From assembly GCA_964490725.1 (NCBI GenBank), contig CAZBDU010000003.1, positions 60,234 through 124,233 of the forward strand: a stretch of 64,000 bases of DNA, in the 5' to 3' direction. The first letter of the stretch is position 1; each line of letters opens with the position of its first letter. This DNA is from CAZBDU01 sp964490725 (GTDB lineage: Bacteria > Spirochaetota > Spirochaetia > SZUA-6 > DRHE01). Shown piece by piece: positions 42,084 to 49,818 of the stretch. Both the position numbers and the translations under genes were made by a program. The notes below the pieces were generated by a model. It was not told where the DNA came from. It made no database searches and saw only the letters and a list, made by a program, of their open reading frames with translations.

Positions 42084-43446
42084 CCTCCGCATCACCGCCC
42101 TGTTCTCGGCGTTGTTCATCGGCGGATCGCTCATCCTGTTTGCCGTCACCTACCTGCTCCTGTACTCCTCGATCCGGCGGGACGAGTTCGGAGAGATCCA
42201 GTCCAGGCTGCTGGAGTTCTGGGCGATCTACCAGACCGGTTCTCTGGAGCTGCTGCGCAGCGAAGTGTCGGTGGAGCGTTTTCTCTCGGACGAGCGTCTG
42301 TACATGGTGCGCATCGCCGGCAGGTCGAACAACACCCTGTTCCTCTACATGCCGCCTCGGTGGCGAGGTTTCAGCGTCCAGGCGCTGGAACGGCACCAGG
42401 TCCGTGACGGCGAGCTGTTCTCCATCCCCTCCGCCGTAAACCCCTACCGCCTCCAGGTGGGCAGCCTGCGCCTGGGCGACGGAAACACCCTGCAGATAGG
42501 AATCACCGACCAGCGCCGCAGGGAGGTCCTGCTGCGCTTCCGCAGCACCATTCTGCTGGTGGCGATTCCCCTCTTCGGCTTGAGCTTCCTGGGGGGGCTT
42601 CTGTTCTCCACGCGGGCGCTGCGGCCGGTCCACCGGCTCATCGCAGTGACCCGCAACATCATCGGTACCGGGAAGCTGGACGCCCGCATCCCGGTTACGG
42701 GCAGCGGGGATGAGCTGGACGAGCTGGTCTCTCTGTTCAACCACATGCTGTCCCGCATCGATTCGCTGGTGACCGGCATGCGCGAGTCGTTGGACAACGT
42801 GGCCCACGACCTGCGTACTCCCATGACCCGCCTGCGGGGCATCGCCGAGCTGGCCCTGCGAGAACCGGCGCGCCCGGAGGGGGGCAGGCGCGAACGGGAG
42901 GCGCTGGCGGGCTGCATCAACGAATCGGAGCGCATCCTGATGATGCTGAGCACCCTGATGGACATCTCCGAGGCCGAGAGCGGCGTGATGCGCCTGGAGA
43001 GCGCCCCCATCGACCTGAGCGAGGTGGTGCGGGACATGGCCGACCTCTACAGCTACAGCGCGGAGGAAAAAGGGGTGGAGCTCTCCGCCGCGGTGCCCGA
43101 CCGCCTGGTGGGTTCGGTGGATCTGAACCGCATGCGGCAGGTGATCGCCAACCTGATCGACAACGCCGTGAAGTACACCCCGCCGGGCGGACGGGTGGAG
43201 ATTTGCGGCCGTCAGGAGGGCGGCGAGTGCGTGATCGAGGTGGCGGACACCGGGATCGGCATCGCTGAGGAAGACCTGTCGCGAATCTGGGACCGGCTGT
43301 ACCGCAGTGACAGCAGCCGCTCGCAGCCGGGGCTGGGCCTCGGGCTGGGGCTGGTCCGCGCCATCGTCAAGGCCCATGGGGGGGTATGCCAGGTTTCCAG
43401 CCGCCCCGGCGCGGGCTCCGTGTTCACGGTGCGCCTGCCTCTTTAG
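42064..43446 (+). CDS. Sensor histidine kinase partner of the OmpR-type regulator
   Basis: A 460-residue membrane kinase: first transmembrane helix about 10-35, periplasmic sensor about 36-160, second helix about 165-190, HAMP (TRALRPVHRLIAVTRNI), HisKA with NVAHDLRTPMTRLRG, and HATPase with NLIDNAVKYTPPGG, VADTGIGIAEED and GLGLGLGLVRAI. The periplasmic domain is not a named type. It presumably phosphorylates the adjacent regulator in response to an envelope signal. It overlaps the regulator gene by 20 nt. Confidence 0.93.
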   Translation: MFLRRLNLRITALFSALFIGGSLILFAVTYLLLYSSIRRDEFGEIQSRLLEFWAIYQTGSLELLRSEVSVERFLSDERLYMVRIAGRSNNTLFLYMPPRWRGFSVQALERHQVRDGELFSIPSAVNPYRLQVGSLRLGDGNTLQIGITDQRRREVLLRFRSTILLVAIPLFGLSFLGGLLFSTRALRPVHRLIAVTRNIIGTGKLDARIPVTGSGDELDELVSLFNHMLSRIDSLVTGMRESLDNVAHDLRTPMTRLRGIAELALREPARPEGGRREREALAGCINESERILMMLSTLMDISEAESGVMRLESAPIDLSEVVRDMADLYSYSAEEKGVELSAAVPDRLVGSVDLNRMRQVIANLIDNAVKYTPPGGRVEICGRQEGGECVIEVADTGIGIAEEDLSRIWDRLYRSDSSRSQPGLGLGLGLVRAIVKAHGGVCQVSSRPGAGSVFTVRLPL

Positions 43447-43468
43447 AGCTCCGCCGGCCGCCTCACAG

Positions 43469-43490
43469 CTTACAAAAGTGTAATGATGCG
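43469..43490 (+). promoter_or_regulatory. Candidate operator upstream of the HtrA gene
   Basis: CTTACAAAAGT at 43469-43479 matches 8 of 11 positions of the phased repeat unit CTTACCCTAGT found at 47448-47480. It also forms the small dyad TTACA-AAAG-TGTAA (43470-43483). It may bind the OmpR-type regulator encoded upstream. Confidence 0.4.
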
Positions 43491-43556
43491 GAAAGGAAGG
43501 GGAAACGTTCTGTCCCTATCTTGGTTTTTGAAATCAACACCAAGGAGGACAGGACA

Positions 43557-44963
43557 ATGCGAGGAAAACGCATCCTTCCGGTCATAGGGTTCCTGGCGGT
43601 TTCTGGGCTCGTTCTCTCCGGAGCGGTCACCGCTCAGGCGGCCGAGCCGGGCCTGAGGACCCTGCAGGACATGCAGAGCGCCTTCAGGTCGATCGCCCAG
43701 AAGGTGCTGCCCACGGTCGTGGAGATCGACGTGGTGGACGTGGTGAAGCAGAGTGCCAACCCGTTCAACTTCTTCTTCGGCCCCAACAACGCCCAGCCGC
43801 AGCAGCGCAAGCAGTTCGGGTTGGGCTCCGGCGTGATCGTGCGCAAGGACGGCGACAAGGTCTACGTGCTGACCAACAACCACGTGGCGGGCAACGCGGA
43901 GAGAATCAGCGTGAAGCTGAAGGACGGGCGCCGCTTCACCGGCAAGCTGGTGGGCGCTGACCCCAACAAGGACCTGGCTCTGGTGGTCTTTCAGACGCGC
44001 GAGGACATCCCGGTGGCGCAGCTCGGAGACTCGGACTCGCTGCAGGTGGGAGACTGGGTGCTGGCGGTGGGCAACCCCCTGGGGTTTTCCTCCACCGTAA
44101 CGGCGGGCATCGTCAGCGCCACCGGTCGCGAGAACCTTCAGGGCGCCGAGGTGAGCGCCTTCACCGACTACATCCAGACCGACGCGGCCATCAACCAGGG
44201 CAACTCCGGTGGAGCCCTGGTGAACATCTACGGCCAGGTGGTGGGTATCAACACCTGGATCGCCTCGCCCTCGGGCGGGAACGTCGGCCTGGGCTTTGCG
44301 ATCCCCATCAACAACGCCAAGAAGGTGATCACCGATCTCCTCACCAAGGGCAAGGTGGAGTACGGCTGGCTGGGCATCCAGGTAGGCAACCTCCCCCAGG
44401 CCTCCGCCAAGGATCTGGGCGCGCAGAACGCCCAGGGCGCCTTCGTCTACGGGGTGTTCACCGGCTCGCCGGCGGACCGCGCGGGGCTGGAGCCCGGTGA
44501 CTACATCACCAGCATCAACGGTACCAGCGTGCAGGACGCCGGGCACTTCCTGCAGGCGGTGGGCAACGATTCCCCCGGCAGCACGGTACGGTTCGACCTT
44601 CTCCGGGAGGGCCACAGCCGGAGCCTCACGGTGCGCCTTGGCACCCGTCCGGACCAGAAGGCCCTGGCCAATCAGTCCGGCAAGATCTGGCCTGGAATGT
44701 CCGTGGTGGGCCTGACCGCCGACATCAGCCAGCAGCTCAACCTGCCGGCAAACGCCGGAAAAGTGGTGGTGGCCGCGGTGGAGCAGGGGAGCCCCGCCGC
44801 AGTGGCCGGCTTCAGCGCCGGCGACGTGGTGCGCAAGATCAACGGAAAATCGGTGAGCAGCCTCGAGGACTTCTACAGCCTGCTCAACCAGGCGAACCGC
44901 CGGTTGGTGGTCACGGTGTTCCGGCAGGGCCAGGAGGTTGTGGTCGGAATGACCCGGCCGTAG
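43557..44963 (+). CDS. degP: HtrA/DegP-family periplasmic serine protease
   Basis: A 468-residue protease with a signal peptide (MRGKRILPVIGFLAVSGLVL, cut near AQAAE), a trypsin-like domain with catalytic His in NNHVAG, Asp in DPNKDLALV and Ser in QGNSGGALV, and two PDZ domains (about 270-360 and 385-465). It degrades or refolds damaged envelope proteins. ATG 43557 has AAGGAGG upstream; the frame is open earlier inside the kinase gene. It follows the OmpR-type two-component pair with 110 nt between. Confidence 0.94.
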   Translation: MRGKRILPVIGFLAVSGLVLSGAVTAQAAEPGLRTLQDMQSAFRSIAQKVLPTVVEIDVVDVVKQSANPFNFFFGPNNAQPQQRKQFGLGSGVIVRKDGDKVYVLTNNHVAGNAERISVKLKDGRRFTGKLVGADPNKDLALVVFQTREDIPVAQLGDSDSLQVGDWVLAVGNPLGFSSTVTAGIVSATGRENLQGAEVSAFTDYIQTDAAINQGNSGGALVNIYGQVVGINTWIASPSGGNVGLGFAIPINNAKKVITDLLTKGKVEYGWLGIQVGNLPQASAKDLGAQNAQGAFVYGVFTGSPADRAGLEPGDYITSINGTSVQDAGHFLQAVGNDSPGSTVRFDLLREGHSRSLTVRLGTRPDQKALANQSGKIWPGMSVVGLTADISQQLNLPANAGKVVVAAVEQGSPAAVAGFSAGDVVRKINGKSVSSLEDFYSLLNQANRRLVVTVFRQGQEVVVGMTRP

Positions 44964-45054
44964 CGTGTCTGGAATCTCGGGCGTTCCGTCCCTGAAAGGG
45001 CTCCCTCCTGAAGCACGCTTGCTCCAGTAGGGGACGGAATCAGCCCTTCAAGCC

Positions 45055-45096
45055 CCGGACCGGAGCTCCCTGCGGAGCCCCGGTCCGGTTTTTTTT
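45055..45096 (+). terminator. Rho-independent terminator after degP
   Basis: A long GC stem (CCGGACCGG with CTCC, loop CTGC, and the complement ending CCGGTCCGG) is followed by eight T residues at 45089-45096. It is the clearest intrinsic terminator in the window. Confidence 0.92.
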
Positions 45097-45117
45097 GCTG
45101 CTGCCTTGCGCTAGCGA

Positions 45118-45687
45118 TCAAGACGATGGGCCCACGATTCTCCCCGGAGCGCCGTTCGCCCCCTTCGCGGTGTGGCACTGCAGGCAGTTGCCCGTAGTCC
45201 GGGGCGTCGCCATAGCACGGGTCATGCCCTTGTAGACAACCGCCGCCTTGATGGGGATCGCGAGCGTGCTGCCCCGGCTGCGCAGGAAGAAGTTGCCCGC
45301 CCTGTTGGTGGTGAGCCTGATGACCTGGCCTTTCGAGTCGGTGATCTGGACCTCCGCTCCTTGGACCCCGTAGCAGTCGTCGGCTTCGTTGAACTGCTGG
45401 TACACCGTTCCGGCGATCAGGAAGCTCGGTCCTTCACCCCTGGAGTGACAATCGATGCAGCTGATGCCCGGGTGCATTTCCGGAGATTCGCTGTTGCCGC
45501 CCGCCCAGCGCATGCCCGACAGACAGGTCGATGCGGCAACGGCCCTCGCCGCCCCGCCTTCCTCGCCTTCCTCGCGTTCCTGCCCGCAGGCGATCACCGT
45601 ACCCCAGAGGAAGAGCAGGCTGGCCGCCGCGAAGGCGGCGATCCTTCCTGCTGCCGGCAGCCGCGCGCGGCCCTTGGTTTTGCCCAT
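45118..45687 (-). CDS. Diheme c-type cytochrome-like lipoprotein
   Basis: A 189-residue exported protein. The leader contains a hydrophobic run ending VIACGQ, a possible lipobox. Two CxxCH haem motifs are present (CIDCH near residue 75 and CLQCH near 170), separated by a carboxypeptidase-regulatory-like beta domain (GAEVQITDSKGQVIRLTTNRAGNF). It probably carries electrons in the periplasm. A formate-dehydrogenase-like fragment lies on the opposite strand nearby, suggesting that a respiratory complex was once encoded here (inference). Confidence 0.78.
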   Translation of the reverse strand: MGKTKGRARLPAAGRIAAFAAASLLFLWGTVIACGQEREEGEEGGAARAVAASTCLSGMRWAGGNSESPEMHPGISCIDCHSRGEGPSFLIAGTVYQQFNEADDCYGVQGAEVQITDSKGQVIRLTTNRAGNFFLRSRGSTLAIPIKAAVVYKGMTRAMATPRTTGNCLQCHTAKGANGAPGRIVGPSS

Positions 45688-45700
45688 TTTTCACCTCTCA

Positions 45701-45727
45701 TTGATGTGATTTACCATCAACTATAGT
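45701..45727 (-). promoter_or_regulatory. Dyad operator and -10 upstream of the cytochrome-like gene
   Basis: The inverted repeat TTGATG-N8-CATCAA (45701-45720) sits next to TATAGT on the minus strand (about 45722-45727), just upstream of the start at 45687. The half sites resemble FNR/CRP half sites but the spacing is too wide. Confidence 0.35.
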
Positions 45728-45859
45728 GCGGGCCGGGACACAAGTCGACAGAGAAGCTTGGCCCAAGGGCTTGCGGACGCCCGTCTGCCTCCGGCTCGTT
45801 CGCAGGGCAGCCACGCGCCCGGAGGTGCAGTCGTTGTATTCTGAGGTGAGAGGAAACGC

Positions 45860-46081
45860 ATGTCTGGGAGAACCATCCGCACCACCTGCAGCTACTGCTC
45901 GGTGGGCTGCAACTTCAACGCCGTCCTGCAAGAGGGGTCCTGCGCGGGCCCGGCGGCAGGGTGTGCGGGCACGGGGCCTTTTCTGGCGCTGGCCCTGCTG
46001 GTCCTGGCGGTCAACGCCTGGGAGGGCGGCCGCCACCTGGTCCTGTATATCCGCACGCTGGCCTCCAGCTCGTCCCGCTGA
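45860..46081 (+). pseudogene. Truncated formate dehydrogenase alpha-like N-terminus, probable remnant
   Basis: A 73-residue frame starts with GAGAGG and ATG, and reads IRTTCSYCSVGCNFNAV, the [4Fe-4S] Cys pattern (CxxCxxxC) at the N-terminus of formate dehydrogenase and related molybdopterin enzymes. After about 40 residues it changes into an unrelated hydrophobic helix (FLALALLVLAVNAWEGG) and stops at 46081. The catalytic domain is absent, so the likely origin is a deletion that fused an enzyme start to another gene's end. A real small membrane protein is possible. Confidence 0.42.
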
Positions 46082-46157
46082 GCGCCCCAGCTGGGCGGGG
46101 AGTGCAGCTCGGCTGGCGCGGGAGGGCCCGGCGGGGGCGGGCAGTCTTCAGGGGCGG

Positions 46158-46922
46158 CTACATGGAGGCAGACCGCCACCACTCGAAGTAGACGGTCTGC
46201 AGCTCCTCCTCCGTGGGGAACGGGTAGTAGCGGAACTTCTTGGGATCGGCCAGGTAGAAGCCGTTTTGTACCGTGCGGAAAGGGAAATCGCCGCGCCAGA
46301 ACCGGTCCACCGTCTTGGTGTGCTTGTCTTCGATGTCCCGCACCTGAATGATGCAGTCCCGCAGGTGCTCGATGGCTCGGTAGGGAAGATCACGGATCCT
46401 GCCGTGCTCCGGGTCTACTCCCAGCTCTCCCAGGCGCAGGTCCACGAAGAAGATCCTGGGCACCTGGATATCGTGGTTCGGGTCGGTGATGAAACGCCCG
46501 AACTCCGGCGGGCTGAGGCGGCTGACGATGCGCGGCTGCACGGGGCAGATTTCCTGGTAGAAGTGAAAGGACTGGTCGAAAGCGGGAAGCTGGTCGCTCG
46601 GCTCCCGGCGCAGCACCCGGCCGTCCGAGGTGGTCAGGTACAGGTGTCTGATGGCCGCCATGGGGACCTGCTCCAGGACGCGGTAGACCGACAGGTAGAC
46701 CGAATGCTTGGGCTGGCCGTCGGCGTGGGGCACGCAGCGTTTCTCCACGTAGCCGCGCTTGAACAGCCCGTCTTCCACCGAGCGGTCGAGCTCGAAGTAC
46801 ATGGCCTGCCCGCGGGAACGCTTCTTGGTTCCCACCGCCAGGTAGGTGCCGAACTCCTCGGGAGGCAACATCGAAGCCACCAGCGCCTCGGGCTGCATCG
46901 ACAGGTACAGGTAGATAGCCAT
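46158..46922 (-). CDS. Conserved hypothetical protein
   Basis: A 254-residue cytosolic protein starting MAIYLYLSMQPEALVASMLPPEEFG with GAGGAGG upstream. It has mixed alpha/beta character and aromatic-rich stretches (YFELDRSVEDGLF, FYLADPKKFRYYPFP). The opening resembles other spirochaete hypothetical proteins but I cannot name a family or function. It is downstream of the degenerate receiver gene on the same strand (gap about 70 nt), so the two may be co-expressed. Confidence 0.65.
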   Translation of the reverse strand: MAIYLYLSMQPEALVASMLPPEEFGTYLAVGTKKRSRGQAMYFELDRSVEDGLFKRGYVEKRCVPHADGQPKHSVYLSVYRVLEQVPMAAIRHLYLTTSDGRVLRREPSDQLPAFDQSFHFYQEICPVQPRIVSRLSPPEFGRFITDPNHDIQVPRIFFVDLRLGELGVDPEHGRIRDLPYRAIEHLRDCIIQVRDIEDKHTKTVDRFWRGDFPFRTVQNGFYLADPKKFRYYPFPTEEELQTVYFEWWRSASM

Positions 46923-46994
46923 TCGCGACCTCCTCGTGATGACTGTCACGGCTCCGGGAACGGGCTCCCGGGCCGCTCGGCTTTGCCGGGATCC

Positions 46995-47405
46995 CTATAT
47001 CTTTGTCTGGCCTAACGCGTCCCGAACGATCTCGGTCAGCTCCTGGCGGGTATGCGGCTTGGGTGCAACCCTTGATAGCCCGACAGCCCTGTCTGATTTA
47101 TGGAGGGGGGTGGAGGAGTCTGTGAAAGACAGGATGGCTATTTCAGGGTTGACCCGCCGCAATGATTTCATGAGCTCTCTTGCGCTGGCTCCCGACGGGG
47201 ATCCTTCCACGATAACCAGGCGTACCATTCCGTTGAGAAAGCGGAGCGCGTCCTCCGCTTCCTCCAGGCCGTTTGCCACAGTGACCGGGAAGCCTTCACG
47301 CTCCAGGTCACGTTGGGAGCTTTCGGTTTCTGCACCTGCCGCTCCTACGATCATTATAATCTCTTTTCTGACCTGGTAGGAAGAACTCGCCGCCGTTCGC
47401 TTCAT
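46995..47405 (-). CDS. Degenerate receiver-domain protein with Glu at the phospho-acceptor site
   Basis: A 136-residue single-domain protein resembling a response-regulator receiver: AEDALRFLNGMVRLVIVEGSPSG places Glu where Asp is expected, the Thr/Ser switch is in AILSFTDSS, and the Lys is in RVAPKPHTRQEL. The N-terminal acidic pair is missing (IVGAAGAET). The Glu could mimic a permanently phosphorylated state. The start may be ATG 47405 or ATG 47354. The gene is less GC-rich than its neighbours. Phased 11-bp repeats lie upstream at 47448-47480. Confidence 0.6.
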   Translation of the reverse strand: MKRTAASSSYQVRKEIIMIVGAAGAETESSQRDLEREGFPVTVANGLEEAEDALRFLNGMVRLVIVEGSPSGASARELMKSLRRVNPEIAILSFTDSSTPLHKSDRAVGLSRVAPKPHTRQELTEIVRDALGQTKI

Positions 47406-47447
47406 CTACTACTGTACCTCTCGATATTGAGAAGCTACGCCAGAAAC

Positions 47448-47484
47448 CTTACCCTAGTCTTACCGGAGTATTACAGTTCTGTAA
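47448..47484. promoter_or_regulatory. Three phased 11-bp operator repeats
   Basis: CTTACCCTAGT, CTTACCGGAGT and ATTACAGTTCT follow one another without gaps (47448-47480), each unit one helical turn apart, and TTACAG-TT-CTGTAA (47471-47484) is a perfect dyad. This is the layout of PhoB/OmpR-type binding sites. The gene at 46995-47405 starts just downstream on the minus strand. Confidence 0.6.
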
Positions 47485-47498
47485 GGATTATGCTTTCT

Positions 47499-48185
47499 TC
47501 AGGTGCGCACGTTCCAGCTTCCCGGCTCCTCGGCGGTGGGCTGGACGTTCAGGTAGGTCCATTCGCAGTAGCGGCGGACCTCCGGGCCGTTCAGGCGGTT
47601 GTCCACGTGAAAGAGGCTGATCCCGCAGTTGCCCATGGGAAACAGCGGCATCCAGCGGCGATGGCCGAAGCTCGCCTTGATCAGCCACTGCAGGATGCCC
47701 GAGTGCGTCACCGCCAGGATCGAGCGGCTGCCGCCGGCCGCCCGGTCGGCCAGGATCTCCCAGCAGGCGGCTGCACGGCGGCGAAGCTGGGATATCCGCT
47801 CGGCGCGGGGGACTCCCTGCCAGCTCCTGCGCTGGAAGCGCCGCCAGGCCCGGGGGTCGCAGGAGCGGGCCTGCGGGATTGTCATGCCCGTGAAGATCCC
47901 GGTGTCCAGCTCCGTGAGCTCTTCCTGCAGGATGGGAGCTTCCGTCCCCAGCGCCTCGGCCACGATTTGCGCCGTCTCCCGCGCCCGGGCCAGCGGCGAG
48001 CTCAGCACCGTGGTAATGCCCTTTCCGGCCAGCCAGCGCGCCGCCTCGCGTGCCTGGGATCGGCCGGCCAGGGAAAGCGCGAAGTCCCGGCGTCCCTGCA
48101 TCACCCGGGCGGTGTTGCCGAGGCTTTCGCCGTGGCGCAGGAAGTAGAAGTCCGCGCGTCCATCGAGCCGGGTGACGGCGATCAC
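47499..48185 (-). CDS. Histidine phosphatase family protein
   Basis: A 228-residue phosphoglycerate-mutase-like phosphatase: catalytic LRHGESLGNTAR, then TVLSSPLARARETA, ELDTGIFTGMT and the second catalytic His in AVTHSGILQW. The substrate is unknown. GTG 48185 was chosen because it overlaps the glucosidase stop (GTGA) and starts right at the domain; an upstream ATG would add residues lying within the glucosidase gene. The pair is probably co-translated. Confidence 0.85.
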   Translation of the reverse strand: MIAVTRLDGRADFYFLRHGESLGNTARVMQGRRDFALSLAGRSQAREAARWLAGKGITTVLSSPLARARETAQIVAEALGTEAPILQEELTELDTGIFTGMTIPQARSCDPRAWRRFQRRSWQGVPRAERISQLRRRAAACWEILADRAAGGSRSILAVTHSGILQWLIKASFGHRRWMPLFPMGNCGISLFHVDNRLNGPEVRRYCEWTYLNVQPTAEEPGSWNVRT

Positions 48186-49513
48186 CGCTCCCCCCGGATC
48201 AGGTCCCGGTACCAGGCGGCGCTCTGCCTCCAGCTGCGTTCCTGGGTCTGGAAATCCACCCGCAGCAGCCCGAAGCGCATGGCGTAGCCCTCGGACCACT
48301 CGAAGTTGTCCAGCAGGGACCACACGAAGAAGCCCCGCAGGTCCGAGCCCTCCTGCGCGGCCCGGCGCACGCGCTCGATGTGCTCGCGGAGGTAGTCGAT
48401 GCGCCCGGGGTCCGAAAGCGGGTCCTCGCCGGGGGCCTCCGCGGTGGGGAAGCCGTTCTCGGTGATGTAGCAGGGAGGATTGCCGTACTCACTGCGCAGC
48501 CGCCGCAGCAGCTCCAGCAGCCCGTCCGGGTAGATCTCCCACATGGGGCTGCGCGCGGCCCCGGGGATCGGGCTCTCTGCCGCGGCCAGCACCGGGATCA
48601 GGGGGGCATGGCGGTAGCACTTGCTGGTGTAGTAGTTGAGCCCCAGGAAATCCCCCGGGGTCATTTCCGACAGATCGCGCTCGAAGCGCCGCGGAAAGAA
48701 CAGGCCCAACGTCTTGAGCGCCTCCGGCGGGTAGCGCCCGTGGAAGAGCGGGTCCATGTACAGCCGGTTCAGCAGGGCGTCCATGCGCCGCGCCGCCCGG
48801 AGGTCCTTCCGCGAGGTCGGGTCGGCGGGCATGGTCCACACCTGATGCTGGGCGATGCCCGCCGAGGCGCCCGGCACGGACTGGTGAAGCTGCCGTACCA
48901 GCCGGCTGTGCGCCAGCAGCAGGTGGTGGCTCACGGTGCACATCTGCCGCAGGCGCAGCCTGCGTCCGGGTGCGTGGGCGCCGAGAACGTAGCCGTAGGC
49001 GGAGAAGATCATCGGCTCGTTGATGGTGACCCAATGGCGGACCCTGTCGCCGAGCCGGTCGTACAGTGCCTGGGCGTAGCGGCAGATGTGGTCCACGGCT
49101 TCGCGGCGCAGGAACCCCCCCCGATCCTCCAGCCACTGCGGGGCGTCCCAGTGGAACAGAGTGAGGAAGGGCTGGATCCCCCGGCGCAGCAGTCCGTCCA
49201 CCAGCCGCTCGTAGAAGTCCAGCCCCTTTGGGTTGAGGCGGTCCGGCTCCGGGTAGATCCGGGGCCAGGAAACCGAGAAGCGGTAGGCCTGCAGGCCCAG
49301 CCGGCCCATCTGCTCGATGTCGCCGGCCCAGCGGTGGTAGTGGTCGCAGGCCACGTCGCCGTTCTCGTTGTTCGCGACCTTCCCCGCACGGTGGCTGAAC
49401 CGATGCCAGATGGAGGGGGAAGCTCCGTCTGCCAGGGGGTGGCCTTCGATCTGATAGGAGGCGGTGGAGGCGCCCCAGAGGAAAGCCGCGTTCTGGGAGT
49501 GCTGGGAGTGCAT
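48182..49513 (-). CDS. GH1 family beta-glucosidase
   Basis: A 443-residue cytosolic glycosidase of family GH1: FLWGASTASYQIEG at the start, the acid/base Glu in WVTINEPMIFS and the nucleophile Glu in CYITENGFP, and FFVWSLLDNFEWSEGYAMRFGL at the end. It hydrolyses beta-linked glucosides or related disaccharides. ATG 49513 has AAGGAACG upstream. It has its own promoter and overlaps the following phosphatase gene by 4 nt. Confidence 0.93.
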   Translation of the reverse strand: MHSQHSQNAAFLWGASTASYQIEGHPLADGASPSIWHRFSHRAGKVANNENGDVACDHYHRWAGDIEQMGRLGLQAYRFSVSWPRIYPEPDRLNPKGLDFYERLVDGLLRRGIQPFLTLFHWDAPQWLEDRGGFLRREAVDHICRYAQALYDRLGDRVRHWVTINEPMIFSAYGYVLGAHAPGRRLRLRQMCTVSHHLLLAHSRLVRQLHQSVPGASAGIAQHQVWTMPADPTSRKDLRAARRMDALLNRLYMDPLFHGRYPPEALKTLGLFFPRRFERDLSEMTPGDFLGLNYYTSKCYRHAPLIPVLAAAESPIPGAARSPMWEIYPDGLLELLRRLRSEYGNPPCYITENGFPTAEAPGEDPLSDPGRIDYLREHIERVRRAAQEGSDLRGFFVWSLLDNFEWSEGYAMRFGLLRVDFQTQERSWRQSAAWYRDLIRGER

Positions 49514-49543
49514 CGAGATCGTTCCTTCCCGAGTTTTTTGCGG

Positions 49544-49573
49544 ATTGTACCCGATGCCGCCCAGCCCAGGCAA
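49544..49573 (-). promoter_or_regulatory. Promoter of the beta-glucosidase gene
   Basis: On the minus strand TTGCCT (49568-49573), 18 nt, TACAAT (49544-49549), about 30 nt before the ATG at 49513. Confidence 0.55.
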
Positions 49574-49635
49574 GGAAGACGACAGAGACCGAAATGCAAT
49601 CGCCGCCGCGATTTTGGCCGATACTAGAAGTGAGG

Positions 49636-49818
49636 ATGTTGTACTTCATCTATGAGGAAACAGAGCTGGTTGCGGAGACCGACAGCCTGGAGTTCGTGCA
49701 GAGCGTAGCCCGGCGCCACCCGGCATGCTTCATCCGGCAGTCCGGAACTGAGAAGGTCCTCAGCCCCACCTTCGTCAAGGGGCAACCGGCGCCGCGGAGG
49801 GGCGGGGGCGGATCGTGA
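49636..49818 (+). CDS. Small conserved-looking protein upstream of psuG, unknown function
   Basis: A 60-residue protein starting MLYFIYEETELVAETDSLEF at ATG 49636 with GTGAGG directly before it. It has an alternating acidic/aromatic start and a short basic Gly-rich tail. No family was recognised. Its stop overlaps the psuG start by 4 nt (GTGA), which supports it as a translated, coupled gene. Confidence 0.5.
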   Translation: MLYFIYEETELVAETDSLEFVQSVARRHPACFIRQSGTEKVLSPTFVKGQPAPRRGGGGS

